From Bacteroidaceae bacterium (lineage in GTDB: Bacteria; Bacteroidota; Bacteroidia; Bacteroidales; Bacteroidaceae): a DNA stretch of 6,311 bases. The translations under genes were made by a program, and so were the position numbers. The notes under the pieces were generated by a model. That model was not told the DNA's origin. It was given only the letters and a program-made list of their open reading frames with translations, and ran no database searches. The stretch covers positions 1-6,311 of the forward strand of contig JAFYYO010000289.1 of assembly GCA_017557475.1 (NCBI GenBank), in the 5' to 3' direction. Shown in pieces: positions 1 to 4,542 of this stretch (within the stretch, counting starts at the first letter, position 1; the number at the start of each line of letters is the position of its first letter).

Positions 1-396
1 CTTGGGTACAAGTTGGAACTTGGCATCGTGGAGCAGGTTCTCGAAGGGCTTGCCAGGAGTCCAGCCGACATTGACCTTCTTGATGTTGTAAGCAGTAAAA
101 TCGTCGGTTGTTACTGCTCCCTCAGTCTGGAGGCGAGGCTGGAAGTCGCCAAGGTCGCCAAGTTTAACACGATGACCTTCGAGCATCAGTTCCCTAAGGC
201 AACTTACTGCCATAGTCAGGACACCAACGATGTCACCCTTGCCATAGACGCAGCCGTGGTCGGAGATGTGCTTGGCGAACTGGTTTATGTCAATAATTTC
301 GCTGCACTGAGCCACGCCATAAGCCTTGGTCTCGGTAATGTTCGCCTTGAGTGTTCCGGGCTTTGTGCCCATGATTGCAATACTGTAATTAATCAT
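1..396 (-). CDS. HU-related DNA-binding protein (partial, C-terminus outside window)
   Basis: A minus-strand frame opens at an ATG at 396-394 and stays open to base 1, giving 132 residues with no stop, so the C-terminus is cut off by the window. The protein begins MINYSIAIMGTKPG and contains FAKHISDHGCVYGKGD (about residues 40-55), LTMAVSCLRELMLEGHRV and LGDLGDFQPRL. This is the pattern of the long HU-related proteins of Bacteroidales (TIGR01201-like, an HU/IHF fold with an N-terminal extension). Such proteins bind DNA and are presumed nucleoid- or accessory-region-associated; no specific role can be given. The start is chosen because MINYSI is the usual beginning of the family. No Shine-Dalgarno is obvious, which is normal for this phylum. 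The upstream leader carries a G-quadruplex motif (410-430). Family assignment is confident; function is not. The long plus-strand frame over the same bases (13-477) is a shadow. Confidence 0.85.
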   Translation of the reverse strand, partial: MINYSIAIMGTKPGTLKANITETKAYGVAQCSEIIDINQFAKHISDHGCVYGKGDIVGVLTMAVSCLRELMLEGHRVKLGDLGDFQPRLQTEGAVTTDDFTAYNIKKVNVGWTPGKPFENLLHDAKFQLVPK

Positions 397-409
397 TTTA
401 ATGTGCGGA

Positions 410-430
410 CCCTCTCCCTAACCCTCTCCC
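410..430 (-). other. Perfect G-quadruplex motif in the leader of the HU-related gene
   Basis: Read on the minus strand, four GGG runs are separated by loops AGA, TTA and AGA, which is an ideal G3N3 quadruplex pattern. On the plus strand it is a 12-bp tandem repeat ACCCTCTCCCT(A) at 409-419 and 421-431. The last G lies 13 nt before the ATG of the HU-related gene, so in the mRNA it would sit over the ribosome-binding region. Folding and any regulatory effect are inferred. It also resembles CCCTCTCCC-type intergenic repeats found in many bacterial genomes. Confidence 0.6.
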
Positions 431-884
431 TTTATGGCGAGGGAACTGCTTCGCAGGGCCTTGGGCAGTTTGGTTAATACTGTTTTCTAATGGGCTTATT
501 CTCAGCGGGTTGCGGAAGCCCAAATTTCCGCCTGTTGTGATGCTCATCGCAGGCAGCGGCGTTGGCCATCGCAGGCAGCGGCGTTGAGCATTTCCCTTGG
601 GTGTGATTCGAATTCATCGATGCAACTTTGGTGCAAGGCGAGAGCAGAGCCGAGCTAGCTTGAGCTATGCCGAGCCGAAGCCCAAAGTCGCGATGGATTT
701 TCAAATCCATTGCAAAGTTACGACAGCCAGAAAGAGCGTTGTCATCCTCTGTCCGAATGTGTCCGATTTGTGTGCGATTTCATTTAAATTTGTCGTGATT
801 TTTCTTGCATATTTGCTGAAAAAGTTGTACCTTGACTTTGTCGAGCTACTATTTCACTCGGAAGTGAAAATAAAAGCTTTTTTA
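431..884. other. Repeat-rich intergenic region, no gene supported
   Basis: This gap between the divergent HU-related and HTH-like genes has open frames on both strands (for example 474-710 minus and 597-1106 plus), but none looks like a protein. It contains the 22-bp tandem repeat described separately, a perfect palindrome at 693-710 (ATGGATTT, TC, AAATCCAT), and repeated GCCGAGC/GAGCC words at about 640-680. A minus-strand TAACTTTG at 713-720 resembles a Bacteroidetes -7 box for the HU-related gene, but no TTTG lies 20 nt upstream of it, so I do not call it a promoter. The composition suggests an interspersed non-coding repeat. Confidence 0.5.
545..586. repeat. 22-bp tandem repeat, two copies, framed by a short inverted repeat
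   Basis: CATCGCAGGCAGCGGCGTTG occurs at 545-564 and again, identical, at 567-586, with GC between the copies. The pair is bracketed by ATGCTCA at 540-546 and its reverse complement TGAGCAT at 585-591, which would let the block form a cruciform or hairpin. Its function is unknown. Confidence 0.75.
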
Positions 885-916
885 TTTGCATTTCTCTCGT
901 TTTTTTCGTACCTTTG
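885..916 (+). promoter_or_regulatory. Bacteroidetes-type promoter for the small HTH-like gene
   Basis: TTTG at 885-888 is followed after 20 nt by TACCTTTG at 909-916, matching the primary sigma factor consensus of Bacteroidetes (TTTG, 19-21 nt, TAnnTTTG). The start codon at 934 is only 17 nt beyond the -7 box, so the transcript would have a very short leader. Confidence 0.7.
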
Positions 917-933
917 TAAGCAAATAAGAAACC

Positions 934-1113
934 ATGAAAAGCGCATACAAATACGAACTTGCAGATGCAGCAGGAGTGAGCCGAAGGACATTCCAGCGAT
1001 GGCTCAAGCAGAACCGGAGCAGATTGTCTCGTTTTGGCGTGAAGCCTACGAGCCACATGCTTCCTCCAAGGGCGGTCAAATGGATTTGCCTGCAATATGG
1101 AATTGACATGTAA
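934..1113 (+). CDS. Small HTH-like protein, DUF4248-like
   Basis: This 59-residue frame begins MKSAYKYELADAAGVSRR and ends in a TAA at 1111-1113. Residues 7-31 read as a helix-turn-helix (YELADAAGVSRRTFQRWLKQ), with conserved-looking Gly14, Ser16 and a Trp at 23. Residues 44-58 (LPPRAVKWICLQYGI) look like a second helical segment. The layout recalls the small DUF4248-type proteins that often neighbour HU-related genes in Bacteroidales, and here an HU-related gene lies divergently about 540 bp away. DNA binding is inferred from the HTH appearance. The promoter directly upstream and the presence of a decayed relative downstream both support a real gene. Overlapping frames at 597-1106 (plus) and 784-1208 (minus) are shadows. 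Confidence 0.75.
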   Translation: MKSAYKYELADAAGVSRRTFQRWLKQNRSRLSRFGVKPTSHMLPPRAVKWICLQYGIDM

Positions 1114-1154
1114 ATCCATACCGCCTCTTGTCGGCCTCCGTCGCAAATGAGGGA

Positions 1155-1267
1155 TTTGCTCCCCTTAGTGTGGCCGCAATGACATTCAGTCATTGCTCTA
1201 AAGACCACAGTCGCCCAGAGCAGTTAGATGGGTGTGCTTGCAGTATGGCATTGATTGGGGAGAATAA
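1155..1267 (+). pseudogene. Decayed second copy of the small HTH-like gene
   Basis: The end of this stretch, read in the frame ending at TAA 1265-1267, gives PRAVRWVCLQYGIDWGE. This is almost identical to PRAVKWICLQYGIDM at the end of the intact gene just upstream. Further up, GTGTGGCCGCAATGACATTC and the bases after it align with GAGTGAGCCGAAGGACATTC, the HTH part of the intact gene, but only with several one- to three-base gaps. A TAA at 1199-1201 interrupts the frame and no start codon is usable. A perfect 8-bp inverted repeat (GCAATGAC, ATTCA, GTCATTGC, 1176-1196) lies in the damaged part. A tandem duplication followed by decay is the simplest reading. The left edge is approximate. Confidence 0.65.
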
Positions 1268-1286
1268 CAAAATAACAAAATAACAA
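1263..1286 (+). repeat. Three tandem 8-bp repeats AATAACAA
   Basis: AATAACAA occurs three times head to tail. Related [AG]TAACAA words recur in reverse orientation at 1381-1412 (TGTTACT three times) and in direct orientation at 4987-5010, so this is the first of three clusters of the same iteron-like word. Function is unknown. Confidence 0.7.
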
Positions 1287-1319
1287 GCGAAAAAAGAGAG
1301 GAAGGACAATTTCCCTTAC

Positions 1320-1366
1320 ATAATCACTAATTACATTAGTTAATATATAGTATTATATATAGTCGT
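1320..1366. other. AT-rich segment with short inverted and direct repeats
   Basis: Between two AATAACAA-type clusters of opposite orientation lies a strongly AT-rich stretch. It holds a perfect inverted repeat ACTAAT-TAC-ATTAGT at 1326-1340 and a direct repeat of TATATAG (in 1342-1362). The arrangement could favour DNA unwinding or protein binding. No gene is seen here. Confidence 0.4.
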
Positions 1367-1380
1367 TGCGTTTCTCTCAG

Positions 1381-1410
1381 AATAACAATGTTACTCTTGT
1401 TACTTTGTTA
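1381..1410 (+). repeat. Left copy of a 30-bp inverted repeat bracketing 3.6 kb
   Basis: This 30-base segment matches the reverse complement of 4989-5018 at 28 positions. The halves AATAACAATGTTA and TTGTTACTTTGTTA are identical and only CTC versus TTT in the middle differs (two of its three bases). A further TCTCT match lies just outside both copies after a 1-3 base gap. The pair encloses the coiled-coil operon and the whole restriction locus but not the HTH-like gene or xylA. It may be the end of an island or a copy of a dispersed repeat. Confidence 0.7.
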
Positions 1411-1436
1411 CTATGCAAAATTTTTTCCTCATCTTC

Positions 1437-1467
1437 TTGCAGGATTTGGGAAAATTCTCTACTTTTG
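1437..1467 (+). promoter_or_regulatory. Promoter for the coiled-coil gene pair
   Basis: TTG at 1437-1439 (CTTG rather than TTTG) is followed after 20 nt by TACTTTTG at 1460-1467, a good Bacteroidetes -7 box with the same spacing as the other two promoters in the window. It leaves a leader of about 130 nt before the ATG at 1607. Confidence 0.6.
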
Positions 1468-1508
1468 CAGCAGGTTTTGAACCTCCAAAGTTTTTGGGCA
1501 TAACGGAA

Positions 1509-1547
1509 GTCGCAGCCTCCGGGTTTGTGACTGGCGGATTGTCTGCC
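1509..1547 (+). other. Two consecutive potential hairpins in the leader RNA
   Basis: GTCGCA (1509-1514) can pair with TGTGAC (1526-1531), and GGCGGA (1533-1538) with TCTGCC (1542-1547), each with one G-U pair; the second is followed by GAACTTTTGC. The two stems are one base apart in the untranslated leader of the gene at 1607. An attenuator or regulatory leader is possible but the pairing is short; no known riboswitch is recognised. Confidence 0.35.
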
Positions 1548-1606
1548 GAACTTTTGCTTTAATTTACTTATTTTCAATTAATTACTTCAACTAAAACAAC
1601 AACAAG

Positions 1607-2155
1607 ATGGAAAAGGATTATAGCCTTTATAGTGAGGTCTTTCGTGAGACAAAACGGGAGATGGAGAAGAAACATGAGCGCATGATGGAGGAGATGGAAC
1701 ATGAAAAAGCCATCATCGAGGCACTGGGCATTAGCGATTTATTGATGCAGGAGAATGACAACCTGAAAGAAGACGTAAAGTCACTGCAAGAAGAACTGGA
1801 ACAAGCCCGGCAGCAACTTGCCGAAGAAAAGAAAGGGCGAGCAGAACTGGAAATGAAGATGGCCGAGATGAGCAAACTCTCTGCCGGAGTGGCAAAAAAG
1901 GCTTCGCAGGATGACTTGTTCAAGGCTTTCCGCCAATATCTGAACATTTCCAAGCGCAAGACTCTCAGCAAGCGAGAAGCCGCAAAAACGGTCTTCATGG
2001 AACTGTTCACAACTGCCAAACTCGACCTTCCCGAGGACATCATGGAATTGCTGTCCCACCTCGACGACGAAGAGCCTTCGCAAGCCCCAGTCACGAATGT
2101 CAATGTCAGTGCTGGCGGCATCAATGTTCAACAAGCTAACTCGGTGCAGAAATGA
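1607..2155 (+). CDS. Coiled-coil protein of unknown function, C-terminal GGINVQ motif
   Basis: This 182-residue protein starts MEKDYSLYSEVFRETKRE and is rich in Glu, Lys and Arg. Residues about 10-98 read as a long coiled coil (for example NLKEDVKSLQEELEQARQQL at 52-71), so it probably self-associates. Residues 103-152 form a second helical region (DDLFKAFRQYLNISKRK ... AAKTVFMELF). The tail at about 163-178 is of different character (TNVNVSAGGINVQQAN), beta-prone and Asn/Val-rich, and is matched near the N-terminus of the next gene's product. No signal peptide or membrane segment is seen, so it is cytoplasmic. The stop TGA overlaps the start of the next gene by ATGA, implying translational coupling and a joint function. 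I do not recognise the family. The minus-strand frames over it (1627-2124, 1781-2134) are shadows. Confidence 0.8.
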   Translation: MEKDYSLYSEVFRETKREMEKKHERMMEEMEHEKAIIEALGISDLLMQENDNLKEDVKSLQEELEQARQQLAEEKKGRAELEMKMAEMSKLSAGVAKKASQDDLFKAFRQYLNISKRKTLSKREAAKTVFMELFTTAKLDLPEDIMELLSHLDDEEPSQAPVTNVNVSAGGINVQQANSVQK

Positions 2156-2604
2156 AGACGGACAAGGATTTTTCAGGGGTTACGCATTTCACCCAAGTCG
2201 ATGTGCAGCCAGGCGGCATCAACATCCAGCATGTCGAAAACCTCTATCAGGCCGACATCCTGAAGGATTTGGGCATCGAGCTGGCAGTAAGGCAGAAGCC
2301 CTCGTCCGAGCAACCCGCTCCCTGCAAGACCGACGAGGAGCTTTGCCATTTCATCCATCCGGCTTTGGACGAGGAAGGCCGACGGAAGGCTCACGAAGAG
2401 ATAAAAAGTCTGGTGAAGCATCATCAACTGAAGGACATCATTTCCTATCTGAAGCGGATGGCAGCCGAGAAGCGAATCCTGCTTCCCATGAGCGTTGACG
2501 GTGCCTACAAGGAACTCGAGCGCATGGGCATGCCCACGAGCGAACGAGGCTTCAGCCTGAAGAACTTCTACAAGGACTACCCCAGCTCAGCCACGCTGAA
2601 ATAA
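2152..2604 (+). CDS. Unknown partner of the coiled-coil protein, N-terminal GGINIQ motif
   Basis: This 150-residue protein starts MKTDKDFSGVTHFTQVDVQP at the ATG that overlaps the previous stop codon. Residues 14-31 (TQVDVQPGGINIQHVENL) match the C-terminal tail of the upstream protein residue for residue in pattern. A short linker (45-58) leads to a compact, mostly helical domain at 60-145: DEELCHFIHPALDEE, then HEEIKSLVKHHQLKDIISYL, then MAAEKRILLP and GFSLKNFYKDY. It is soluble with no membrane segment. I recall similar hypothetical proteins from Bacteroides and Prevotella but no named function. A hairpin terminator follows the stop codon, so the two genes form a complete operon. The plus-strand frame at 2097-2498 is a shadow. 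Confidence 0.8.
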   Translation: MKTDKDFSGVTHFTQVDVQPGGINIQHVENLYQADILKDLGIELAVRQKPSSEQPAPCKTDEELCHFIHPALDEEGRRKAHEEIKSLVKHHQLKDIISYLKRMAAEKRILLPMSVDGAYKELERMGMPTSERGFSLKNFYKDYPSSATLK

Positions 2605-2611
2605 ACGAATT

Positions 2612-2647
2612 TCTCCCTTATCTTTTTGTAAGTAAGGGAGATTTTTT
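2612..2647 (+). terminator. Rho-independent terminator of the coiled-coil operon
   Basis: TCTCCCTTA (2612-2620) pairs perfectly with TAAGGGAGA (2633-2641) over 9 bp, with a 12-nt loop, followed by a run of six T. It lies 8 nt after the stop codon of the preceding gene. The loop holds the TTTG of the next promoter. Confidence 0.8.
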
Positions 2648-2656
2648 GTAATTTTG
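2625..2656 (+). promoter_or_regulatory. dpnM: Promoter of the restriction locus (original dpnM promoter)
   Basis: TTTG at 2625-2628, inside the terminator loop, is followed after 20 nt by TAATTTTG at 2649-2656. It lies 18 nt before the ATG of the methyltransferase remnant, so it was presumably the methyltransferase promoter and now drives the inserted cassette. Confidence 0.65.
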
Positions 2657-2674
2657 CAGAAGAAATCGAAGAAG

Positions 2675-2809
2675 ATGTCGAAAAACATTACCATATCAAA
2701 TAACGGCGCAAAGCCCTTCCTGAAATGGGCTGGCGGCAAGGGGCAATTGCTTTCGCAACTCGACGAACTTCTGCCTCCTGGGCTCGAAAACTACTTTATA
2801 ATAATATGA
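2675..2809 (+). pseudogene. dpnM: N-terminal remnant of a Dam/DpnM-type GATC adenine methyltransferase
   Basis: The frame from ATG 2675 encodes 44 residues. Residues 13-41 contain KPFLKWAGGKGQLLSQLDEL and then PPGLENYF, the N-terminal signature of the D12-class (alpha-group) N6-adenine methyltransferases such as DpnM/Dam, where KxxGGK begins the AdoMet-binding region. The family continues with an EPF-x-GGG motif, but here the homology stops after Phe41 and three Ile codons and a TGA follow. The remaining roughly 240 residues, including the DPPY catalytic motif, are gone, so it cannot methylate DNA. The TGA (2807-2809) overlaps the ATG of the next gene (2806-2808), so the fragment may act as a translated leader that delivers ribosomes to the cassette. 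The frame at 2725 in another phase that runs into the next gene is not the real start. Confidence 0.85.
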
Positions 2810-3384
2810 ATGATATAGAACTAATCAAACGGAAGATTTACGAATTACGCGGTCAGCGTGTCATGCTTGATTTCGATTTGGCAGAATTGTATAACGTTGA
2901 AACGCGTGTCCTCAATCAAGCAGTAAAGCGCAATATCGAACGTTTTCCCGCCGATTTCATGTTTCGCCTCACAGCCGAAGAATGGAGTCTTATCTCATCA
3001 CAATTTGTGATGACATCAAGGGCAAAACGTCCCAAATCTGCTTTACCGATGGCCTTTACTGAGCATGGAGCCCTGATGCTTTCCAGTGTTCTGCGAAGTG
3101 ATGTCGCCGTTGGAATCAGCATTAAGGTAACTCGTGCTTTCGTTGCAGTTCGTCGTGCATTGCCCATCATCGCCACTCAAAGGGATATTGAAGATTTGCG
3201 CCAACGTGTTAAGGCTCTTGAAGAATCCGGCACTGCGACCCAAGCCGCTGTAGAGGAAACTCGCAAAGAATTGATGCAGATTTATGAGGCTCTAACGCAA
3301 CTTGGTGAGCAAAAGCAGGAACCTCTGCCTGAGATTGGTTACGAAGCCATTCGAAAACGAAGCGAAAAAGAGGCGAAGCAATAG
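2806..3384 (+). CDS. ORF6N-domain protein (phage antirepressor-like)
   Basis: This 192-residue protein starts MNDIELIKRKIYELRGQRVM. Residues 5-117 match the ORF6N domain: LDFDLAELYNVETRVLNQAVKRN, ERFPADFMFRLT, then FTEHGALMLSSVL. This domain is found in phage antirepressor-like and KilA-N-type proteins and is common in Bacteroidetes chromosomes; it is thought to bind DNA. Residues 125-170 are a short coiled coil. ATG 2806 is chosen over upstream 2725 because the extra 27 residues would be the wrong-phase reading of the methyltransferase remnant, and 2806 gives an ATGA overlap with its stop. The stop TAG abuts the ATG of the DpnI-like gene with no spacing, so both are translated together. A regulator of the nuclease is one inference; a passenger is another. 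Confidence 0.8.
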   Translation: MNDIELIKRKIYELRGQRVMLDFDLAELYNVETRVLNQAVKRNIERFPADFMFRLTAEEWSLISSQFVMTSRAKRPKSALPMAFTEHGALMLSSVLRSDVAVGISIKVTRAFVAVRRALPIIATQRDIEDLRQRVKALEESGTATQAAVEETRKELMQIYEALTQLGEQKQEPLPEIGYEAIRKRSEKEAKQ

Positions 3385-4161
3385 ATGATAGACTTGCACT
3401 TCAATCAGAACCTGGCAACAGGCTATCATAGCGGCTCCCAAATTTCGAGGGTGCTGACGGAGGACTGGATGGTGCGCAATATGTTCTGTCCTGTCTGCGG
3501 TGCCCCTGTCTTGGGGCATTATGAAGCCAACAAACCTGTTGCCGATTTCTTCTGCGAAGATTGCAAATCTGATTTTGAACTAAAGAGCAAAAAGAGCAAG
3601 ACCTCAACCCTTGGACATAAGATAGCAGATGGTGCCTATGGCACAATGATTGAGCGGATAACATCCCTTCGCAATCCACATCTATTTGTGATGACATACG
3701 CAAATTGGACGGTCAACAATCTGCTCATTATCCCGAAATTCTTCTTTGTGCCAGGCATCATAGAGAAACGAAAACCGCTGGCAGATACAGCTCGAAGAGC
3801 AGGATGGACAGGCTGCAATATTGAAATTGGCAACATCCCTGAGAGCGGAAAGATATTCATCGTAAAGGACAGCTGTCAAGAGGACAAATCGAAGGTTGTT
3901 GACCTTTACCAACGCACCCTTTCTCTGCAAACCACAAAGATAGAAAGTCGAGGCTGGCTCTTAGATGTGCTGAAATGTGTGGAACGCATACCTGGCGACG
4001 AATTCATTCTTGATGAGGTTTATGCTTTCGCAGACGAACTTCAGCGGAAGCATCCCGGAAACAACTTTATTCACGACAAAATACGTCAGCAACTTCAATA
4101 TTTGCGAGATAAAGGGTTCGTACAATTCACTTCAAGAGGACATTATAAAAAGATAAAATGA
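3385..4161 (+). CDS. dpnC: DpnI-like methyl-directed restriction endonuclease (type IIM)
   Basis: This 258-residue protein matches pneumococcal DpnI (254 aa) over its whole length. The start, LHFN, is followed by RVLTEDWMVRNMFCPVCG. The PD-(D/E)xK active site reads PVADFF (Asp54) and FELKSKK (Glu65, Lys67), as in DpnI Asp53, Glu64 and Lys66. A zinc site is formed by CPVC (Cys35, Cys38) and CEDC (Cys57, Cys60). RKPLADTARRAGWTGCNI (129-146) is almost identical to DpnI and includes a Trp that probably helps recognise the methyl group. The C-terminal winged helix (about 187-258, SRGWLLDVL to KIRQQLQYLRDKG) also reads methyladenine in DpnI. The expected activity is cleavage of G(6mA)TC on incoming DNA, which is only safe in a host without Dam methylation; the methyltransferase genes on both sides are indeed broken. 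All key residues are present, so it should be active. Its stop overlaps the next start (ATGA). Confidence 0.95.
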   Translation: MIDLHFNQNLATGYHSGSQISRVLTEDWMVRNMFCPVCGAPVLGHYEANKPVADFFCEDCKSDFELKSKKSKTSTLGHKIADGAYGTMIERITSLRNPHLFVMTYANWTVNNLLIIPKFFFVPGIIEKRKPLADTARRAGWTGCNIEIGNIPESGKIFIVKDSCQEDKSKVVDLYQRTLSLQTTKIESRGWLLDVLKCVERIPGDEFILDEVYAFADELQRKHPGNNFIHDKIRQQLQYLRDKGFVQFTSRGHYKKIK

Positions 4162-4367
4162 ACGAATACATTTTCTACACAACAGAAGGACACACCATCG
4201 CCCCAAAAGAGAACGTTGAGGTCAATAATTGCCAAGTGCTTGGCTGTGCCTTCGGAAACAATAAAAACGAGGCACAAGACAATCTACTGAAAGATAATCC
4301 GTGGATTAACGAGGCAGGGTTTAACAAGTCCGAATTTATCATTAAGCAACTCTTAACAAGTATCTAA
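4158..4367 (+). CDS. Small unknown protein of the DpnI-type cassette
   Basis: This 69-residue frame starts with an ATG overlapping the stop codon of the DpnI-like gene (ATGA), strong evidence that it is translated. It begins MNEYIFYTTEGHTIAPKENV, then has VNNCQVLGCAFGNNKNEAQ and a C-terminal helix. The sequence looks like an alpha/beta fold with Cys25 and Cys30, somewhat like the small HicB-type fold, but no catalytic or DNA-binding motif is visible. I do not recognise a named family. It lies between the dpnC-like and dpnD-like genes, which are adjacent in Streptococcus pneumoniae, so it is an extra member here. Modulation or control of the nuclease is a guess. Confidence 0.75.
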   Translation: MNEYIFYTTEGHTIAPKENVEVNNCQVLGCAFGNNKNEAQDNLLKDNPWINEAGFNKSEFIIKQLLTSI

Positions 4368-4377
4368 ATATAAAACT

Positions 4378-4542
4378 ATGATATTCCAAGTTGAAATATT
4401 CGAGTCAAACAGCAAAGTCGAAGAAATAGAAGCAGAAACAAGGGAAGAGGCTTTGTCAAAGGTAAGAAAGGCTGATGAAAGTGGTGAACTTAATCTTACC
4501 GATGATAATTCGTTTGTTGATGTAAGTTTCAATATAGCCTAA
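4378..4542 (+). CDS. dpnD: DpnD-like small protein
   Basis: This 54-residue frame starts MIFQVEIFESNSKVEEIEAE 10 nt after the previous stop. The pattern VEIFES....EEIEAETREEALSKVRKADESGE, ending in SFVDVSF, is that of the DpnD/PcfM-like domain (PF14207 as I recall it). DpnD is the second product of the pneumococcal DpnI cassette, and its role is unknown. Its presence directly downstream of a DpnI-like gene supports both assignments and shows that this is a DpnI-type cassette, not a lone nuclease. Pneumococcal DpnD is, as far as I remember, longer, so this would be a minimal single-domain form. The stop TAA (4540-4542) is directly followed by DpnA-like sequence, marking the right edge of the cassette. 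Confidence 0.7.
   Translation: MIFQVEIFESNSKVEEIEAETREEALSKVRKADESGELNLTDDNSFVDVSFNIA

Noticed and set aside
13..477. Plus-strand open frame of 154 residues
   Set aside because: It lies antisense to the HU-related gene, whose minus-strand product matches a known family; the plus reading has no recognisable motif.
474..710. Minus-strand frame of 78 residues (starts MDLKIHRDFGLRLGIAQ)
   Set aside because: It runs through the 22-bp tandem repeat and palindromes, has no promoter with a proper -33, and looks like a spurious frame in a dispersed non-coding repeat.
713..720. Minus-strand TAACTTTG as promoter of the HU-related gene
   Set aside because: No TTTG-like -33 element lies about 20 nt upstream, and it would give a leader over 300 nt long; not strong enough to call.
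1080..1119. ATGGATTT (1080-1087) paired with AAATCCAT (1112-1119) as a terminator for the HTH-like gene
   Set aside because: The arms are 24 nt apart and partly coding, and no T-run follows.
597..1208. Overlapping long frames 597-1106 (plus), 784-1146 and 882-1208 (minus)
   Set aside because: They cross the promoter and the small HTH-like gene in other frames and have low-complexity, Phe/Leu/Lys-rich translations of AT-rich intergenic DNA.
2725..2805. N-terminal extension of the ORF6N protein from ATG 2725
   Set aside because: These 27 residues are the methyltransferase fragment read in the wrong phase; the domain and the ATGA overlap point to 2806.
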